Shown: in pieces, positions 37,535-40,762 of the stretch
How the letters are laid out: each line of letters starts with the position of its first letter
How positions within the stretch are numbered: the first letter of the stretch is position 1
Virus record (IMG/VR): IMGVR_UViG_3300019458_000064
Coordinates: 1-40,762 of that record
Reading direction: 5' to 3' (one strand)
Source of the DNA: a virus
Length of the DNA stretch: 40,762 nt
Position numbers and translations under genes: made by a program
The notes under the pieces: generated by a model
What the model was told of the DNA's origin: nothing
Seen by the model: only the letters and a program-made list of their open reading frames with translations
Databases searched by the model: none

Positions 37535-38467
37535 ATGTCGTTCCAAGTCGACACAGCATTCGTCAAGCAGTTCAACGCCACTGTGGCGTTGCTTACGCAG
37601 CAGAAGGGTAGCAAGCTCCGTTCCGCCGTCACCGAAGAGACGATGAACGGTGAGGAGCAGTTCTTCGAGCAGATCGGGACCGTCGCCGCGCAAGAGGTGA
37701 CTACGCGGCACGGTGATAGCCCGCTCATCAGTACCCCGCACGATAGGCGCCGGATCACCCTGCGCTTTTTCGACTGGGGTGACATGATCGACAACTTCGA
37801 CAAGGTGCGGATGCTGATCGATCCCACCTCGCCCTACACCACCAGCGCCGTCAACGCCCTAGGGCGCGCGGTCGATGACGTGCTGATGGGCGCGGGCACC
37901 TCGGGCGAGGGTACCATCACCTACCCGACCGATGGCGGCGTCAACTTCGGCGTCTTCTACGGTACGGCGTTCACCGGCAAGGCGGGCGCGACCAGCGTCA
38001 TCTTTCCGGCTGCGCAGAAGGTCGCGTCGAACTTCGGCGGCACGGCGGTCGGTCTCACGGTGCCGAAGATGATCGACTCCCGGCGCATCCTGAAGAAGGG
38101 GAACGTCGATATGGATGTCGAGTCGCTCTACATGGCGGTCTCCTCGAAGGGTGAGGCGGATCTCCTGAACACCACGCAGGTCACCTCGCAGGACTTCAAC
38201 GGCGTCAAGGCCCTCGTAGGCGGAGACGTCGACTCGCTGCTCGGGTACTCGATCCGTCGCACGGAGCGTCTGCCGCAGAACACGACTGACTGGCTCTACC
38301 CGGTCTGGGCGAAAAGCGGCGTGAAGCTCGGCGTCGCCAAGGACATCCAGACCGAAGTGGCCCAGCGCCCTGACAAGCGGTTCTCCTGGTACGTGTACGC
38401 CTGCATGGGTATCGGCGGGGTCCGCATGGAGGAGTCGAAAGTCGTGCAAATCGCAGGGCTGCTGTAA
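37535..38467 (+). CDS. Major capsid protein
   Basis: 310 residues with the strong site AGGAGGG before the ATG. The pattern TAFVKQFNATVALLTQQKGS, then RFFDWGDMIDNFDKVRMLID and the C-terminal FSWYVYACMGIGGVRMEESK follows the HK97-fold coat proteins of BPP-1-type podoviruses. It builds the icosahedral head. It is followed at once by a strong hairpin. Confidence 0.88.
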   Translation: MSFQVDTAFVKQFNATVALLTQQKGSKLRSAVTEETMNGEEQFFEQIGTVAAQEVTTRHGDSPLISTPHDRRRITLRFFDWGDMIDNFDKVRMLIDPTSPYTTSAVNALGRAVDDVLMGAGTSGEGTITYPTDGGVNFGVFYGTAFTGKAGATSVIFPAAQKVASNFGGTAVGLTVPKMIDSRRILKKGNVDMDVESLYMAVSSKGEADLLNTTQVTSQDFNGVKALVGGDVDSLLGYSIRRTERLPQNTTDWLYPVWAKSGVKLGVAKDIQTEVAQRPDKRFSWYVYACMGIGGVRMEESKVVQIAGLL

Positions 38468-38470
38468 GCA

Positions 38471-38487
38471 GCTCGCGACACGCGAGC
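38471..38487 (+). promoter_or_regulatory. Hairpin after the capsid gene
   Basis: GCTCGCG pairs with CGCGAGC around ACA, four bases after the capsid stop. No T tract follows, so it more likely stabilises the 3' end of capsid mRNA or pauses transcription than terminates it. In the rest of the 38468-38653 gap I see only a weak AGCAG/CTGCT hairpin near 38613. Confidence 0.5.
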
Positions 38488-38653
38488 CGGGCTCCGGCGC
38501 AAGCCGAGACGTACAGCGGGGTTGGCGGGTCCCCGATAAACAAACTGCCACCAAATCTAACCCTTCGACATTTCCCCCAACCCTTTGCTGCCGTTACGCT
38601 GGGTGAGCAGTTTGATCCTGCTACTCGGGCCTGCACGGTGAAGGAGTTTCAAG

Positions 38654-39130
38654 ATGGCTTCTTTCGATTCAGTCCAGATGGCGAAGTTGAACGCGGTGCC
38701 CGTCCAGCATATCAAGTCGGACGAGCACGGTCGCGTGCGTCGGGCGTATTTCGCGTGGGAGAACGCGACGGCCACTCCGGCTGCCGCTGACACAATCAAC
38801 CTCTGCAAGTTGCCGCCCGGCGCTCGTATCATGGGGGGCGAGATGTATTGGGAAGCGAACACCGCCACCGCGACGTTCAACGTCGGCATCGCGGGATCTG
38901 CATCCAAGTACAGCCCGACCAACGCCCCGCTCCTGACGGCTGCGACCGTCGGTACGGCGGCTGGCGGCGGCGGGCCGTACAAGTTCGGTGGGTCAGGCGG
39001 GACGAACGCCGCGCCTATCGTCGGGGAAGTGCTTGCCGGTCCGGTGACCGTCATCGGGACCGTTGGTGTCGCCACGTTGATCGCCAACAGGCGGATCACG
39101 GGCTACATCGATTACCTTGGCATGGAGTAG
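38654..39130 (+). CDS. Probable capsid decoration or minor head protein
   Basis: 158 residues with AAGGAG upstream. KLNAVPVQHIKSDEHGRVRR, then INLCKLPPGARIMGGEMYWE and later GPVTVIGTVGVATLIANRRI indicate a beta-sandwich virion protein, the kind found directly after the capsid gene in BPP-1-like phages. Assignment by context and composition. Confidence 0.6.
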   Translation: MASFDSVQMAKLNAVPVQHIKSDEHGRVRRAYFAWENATATPAAADTINLCKLPPGARIMGGEMYWEANTATATFNVGIAGSASKYSPTNAPLLTAATVGTAAGGGGPYKFGGSGGTNAAPIVGEVLAGPVTVIGTVGVATLIANRRITGYIDYLGME

Positions 39131-39141
39131 AACCCGCACAC

Positions 39142-39357
39142 ATGGCTACCTTCCGCGCAGACTCGATGGACTTGTTCGACTCGTGGACCGATGCGGACCT
39201 TGTTCGCGCGGTCGATCTCGACCCCGGGAGCAAGGACGAATACGTCGCTGAGCTGGCTGCGCGGGCGGTAGCCCGTGCGGAGCTGCAGGCACAGACCGAC
39301 AAACTACAGGCCGACGTTGCGGCCAAGATAAGGGAGCTTCTCCATGGCCGTACGTAA
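39142..39357 (+). CDS. Small helical protein
   Basis: 71 residues from the ATG at 39142. FDSWTDADLVRAVDLDPGSK, then AELAARAVARAELQAQ and the C-terminal DKLQADVAAKIRELL. The end resembles that of the coiled-coil protein at 39742 (KKLEADIAAKIAKLL). It overlaps the next gene by 14 bases. Possibly a neck or head-completion factor; no family recognised. Confidence 0.6.
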   Translation: MATFRADSMDLFDSWTDADLVRAVDLDPGSKDEYVAELAARAVARAELQAQTDKLQADVAAKIRELLHGRT

Positions 39358-39745
39358 CCATACCAACCAACAGGCTCGGGGGCACAACCCTGACACCTTG
39401 CGGGTCATCCAATGGACCGGGCTGCTGACGACTGACACGGGGGACTGGATAGCGGTGCCTGATGGCACGGACTACTCGGTCCAGCTGGTCATCAACTCAG
39501 GCACAACCCTCGCCGCGCTCTCTATCGAGGGAAGCAGCGAGACGTTCCCCACGGCGCCGGTCGCGAAGAATATCGGCATCCTGAACGATTCGCGCGGCTA
39601 CGGCAACCCCATGACGTACGCGTTCGCGGACGGCAACAAGTGGAAGCAGGGCTTGGAGTGCCCCGTCCAGATTCGACCCAATTTCTCAGGCGCGGGCGAC
39701 TCCAGCGCTACTGTCGTCATCGTCTTCCGGCGAAGGGGTGCATGA
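39344..39745 (+). CDS. Virion structural protein (beta-rich)
   Basis: 133 residues; HNPDTLRVIQWTGLLTTDTG, then SIEGSSETFPTAPVAKNIGI and VQIRPNFSGAGDSSATVVIV suggest a beta-sandwich. Likely a minor head or neck component. Its stop overlaps the next ATG (ATGA). Confidence 0.6.
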   Translation: MAVRNHTNQQARGHNPDTLRVIQWTGLLTTDTGDWIAVPDGTDYSVQLVINSGTTLAALSIEGSSETFPTAPVAKNIGILNDSRGYGNPMTYAFADGNKWKQGLECPVQIRPNFSGAGDSSATVVIVFRRRGA

Positions 39746-40194
39746 TGGATCTCAGAGAGTCCCTCAAGAAAGAAGTCGAGCGCAGCGACGAGCTGCAGAA
39801 GCTCTACGGCCTGGCGGTGGACCGCGAGGGGATTCAAGCCGAGATCTCCGCGAATCACAAACGGATCGCGGAGGCGACGGCGCGCTGGGAGCAGCTTCAG
39901 GGCGACATCGCCGCGTCCGAGGCGGGCGTCAGAGCCGCAGCGGAGCAGTACCAGCAGACGGTGCGCGACGCGGCGCAGAAGGAGCAGGCCTTGTCGGCGC
40001 ACTACGCGCAGTTGGACTATAATCTAGCTCAGCAGTACGAAGCGCGGAAGGCGGAGCTAGAAGCTACGCTTATCGTGGTCGAAGATAAGGTGCGCAAGCA
40101 TGAGGCGGTGGTCGCGGACTACGACGAGAAGGTGTCGCTGGTCAAGAAGCTCGAAGCAGACATCGCAGCGAAGATCGCCAAGTTGTTGGCCTGA
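39742..40194 (+). CDS. Coiled-coil protein
   Basis: 150 residues from the ATG at 39742 (a second ATG follows at once). Heptad-rich throughout (LKKEVERSDELQKLYGLAVD, then ISANHKRIAEATARWEQLQG) and ending in KKLEADIAAKIAKLLA. Its coupling to a structural gene suggests a virion or assembly role. Longer frames upstream run through the previous gene. Confidence 0.6.
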   Translation: MMDLRESLKKEVERSDELQKLYGLAVDREGIQAEISANHKRIAEATARWEQLQGDIAASEAGVRAAAEQYQQTVRDAAQKEQALSAHYAQLDYNLAQQYEARKAELEATLIVVEDKVRKHEAVVADYDEKVSLVKKLEADIAAKIAKLLA

Positions 40195-40303
40195 TAAGAT
40201 ATTATTCACGTTTTTGTCACCTCGGCGTCGGAATCAAATCAAAATAGCATTAGCCCGGACGGGCGCTTGGCGGCGTTCTAAGGCCACATAAGGAGAGACT
40301 ACC

Positions 40304-40762
40304 ATCCCGTTCTACTACGACGTGACGAGGGAAACAACCACGAACGGTACGACTCAAACCCTCTCGACGCACCTGCGCGCCGCGACTGCGGCGCAGGTGA
40401 GTGCGGGGATCGTGGGTCTATACGCAAACGCCCGACACGGGACGGCTGGGGGCGGCGTGGTCTACTTGATCCGCCCCGGGGCTGCTGGGTCCGGCGGGAC
40501 CGGCTCAACCGAGAACAAGAAGCATCCTGATAATCCGGTCGCCTCCACGACCTGGTTCGACGATGCTTCGGCCATCACTCCCGGAACCTCGCCGCAGGTG
40601 CAGGCCACGGTGGGAATCGCACAGACCGGCGGGCAGGGGGGCTGGGTCGCCCTGGAACGCGACATGGCGCTCCAGATGAAGGCGAACGGCGGGGCGAACG
40701 GGAACGCCGAGGTTGGCAGCAAGGCGATCGGGACGTCGGTTCCGGTCAACGTCACTGTCGAT
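40304..40762 (+). CDS. Structural protein, N-terminal part, non-ATG (ATC) start, runs off the right end
   Basis: An open frame of 153 codons runs from 40304 to the last base. Its natural start is ATC, 6 bases after AAGGAGAG; no ATG, GTG or TTG stands near it. The first in-frame GTG (40322) would cut the FYYDVTRETTTNGTTQTLST start. The protein is Gly/Thr/Ala-rich and beta-like. Frame and position allow it to continue at base 1 of the window, giving a 267-residue neck protein. Bases 40195-40303 hold no other gene. Confidence 0.65.
   Translation, partial: MPFYYDVTRETTTNGTTQTLSTHLRAATAAQVSAGIVGLYANARHGTAGGGVVYLIRPGAAGSGGTGSTENKKHPDNPVASTTWFDDASAITPGTSPQVQATVGIAQTGGQGGWVALERDMALQMKANGGANGNAEVGSKAIGTSVPVNVTVD

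Noticed and set aside
1-40762. Temperate lifestyle or single-subunit phage RNA polymerase
   Set aside because: No integrase, excisionase pair, CI-type repressor or T7-like RNA polymerase was found on either strand.

Overview
The window looks like an almost complete genome of a virulent, T7-shaped (podovirus) phage of a GC-rich, probably Gram-negative bacterium. The evidence is a full set of head, connector, tail-tube, ejection, fibre and lysis genes on one strand, a phage replication and nucleotide-metabolism set on the other, and no integrase, CI-type repressor, tRNA, CRISPR, transposase or host gene that I can see. The virion module resembles the BPP-1-like podoviruses: a Bbp19-type protein lies between portal and scaffold, the portal is of the head-to-tail connecting type, and the fibre has a T7-fibre N-terminus. 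No single-subunit phage RNA polymerase is visible, so host RNA polymerase is expected to do the transcription. This agrees with two near-consensus sigma70 promoters pointing leftward.

Layout. 1-13.8 kb (+): 3' part of a structural gene, tail tubular proteins A and B, a GNAT acetyltransferase, three probable ejection (internal virion) proteins, tail fibre, holin-like protein, M15 endolysin, small hydrophobic genes and a DUF1353 protein, closed by a hairpin terminator at 13784. 27.9-13.85 kb (-): one long leftward operon of tightly coupled genes (ATGA, GTGA and TAATG junctions) starting at the promoter at 27920-27948. It begins with many tiny Cys-rich, hydrophobic or unknown proteins and a sigma-region-2-like protein. 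It continues with an OB-fold-like protein, DUF6197, a PD-(D/E)XK nuclease, a C5 cytosine methyltransferase, a PrimPol-DnaB-type primase-helicase, an endonuclease VII-like protein, family A DNA polymerase and a second DnaQ-like exonuclease, and ends with a DUF5664 and a deoxyribosyltransferase-like nucleotide enzyme. 27.9-31.3 kb: a control region with a duplicated leader/promoter block, a repeat- and hairpin-rich AT-richer stretch, a 10-bp-periodic TGTCAC array, and small genes on both strands. 31.3-40.76 kb (+): large terminase, portal, Bbp19-like, scaffold, major capsid and head/neck genes.

The right end stops, in frame, inside an open gene, and the left end starts in frame inside the 3' part of a gene. 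Joining the two ends restores the usual head-to-tail gene order, so the window is best read as a circularly permuted complete genome cut at an arbitrary point. Two genes of the late module, large terminase and the gene at the right edge, lack ATG/GTG/TTG at the place where conservation and a strong Shine-Dalgarno put their starts; CTG and ATC are proposed.

How it works together (inference): early leftward transcription gives regulators and the replisome. The primase-helicase, polymerase, exonucleases, SSB-like protein and endonuclease VII copy and resolve the DNA, and the methyltransferase protects it. Rightward late transcription gives packaging, capsid, tail and lysis.
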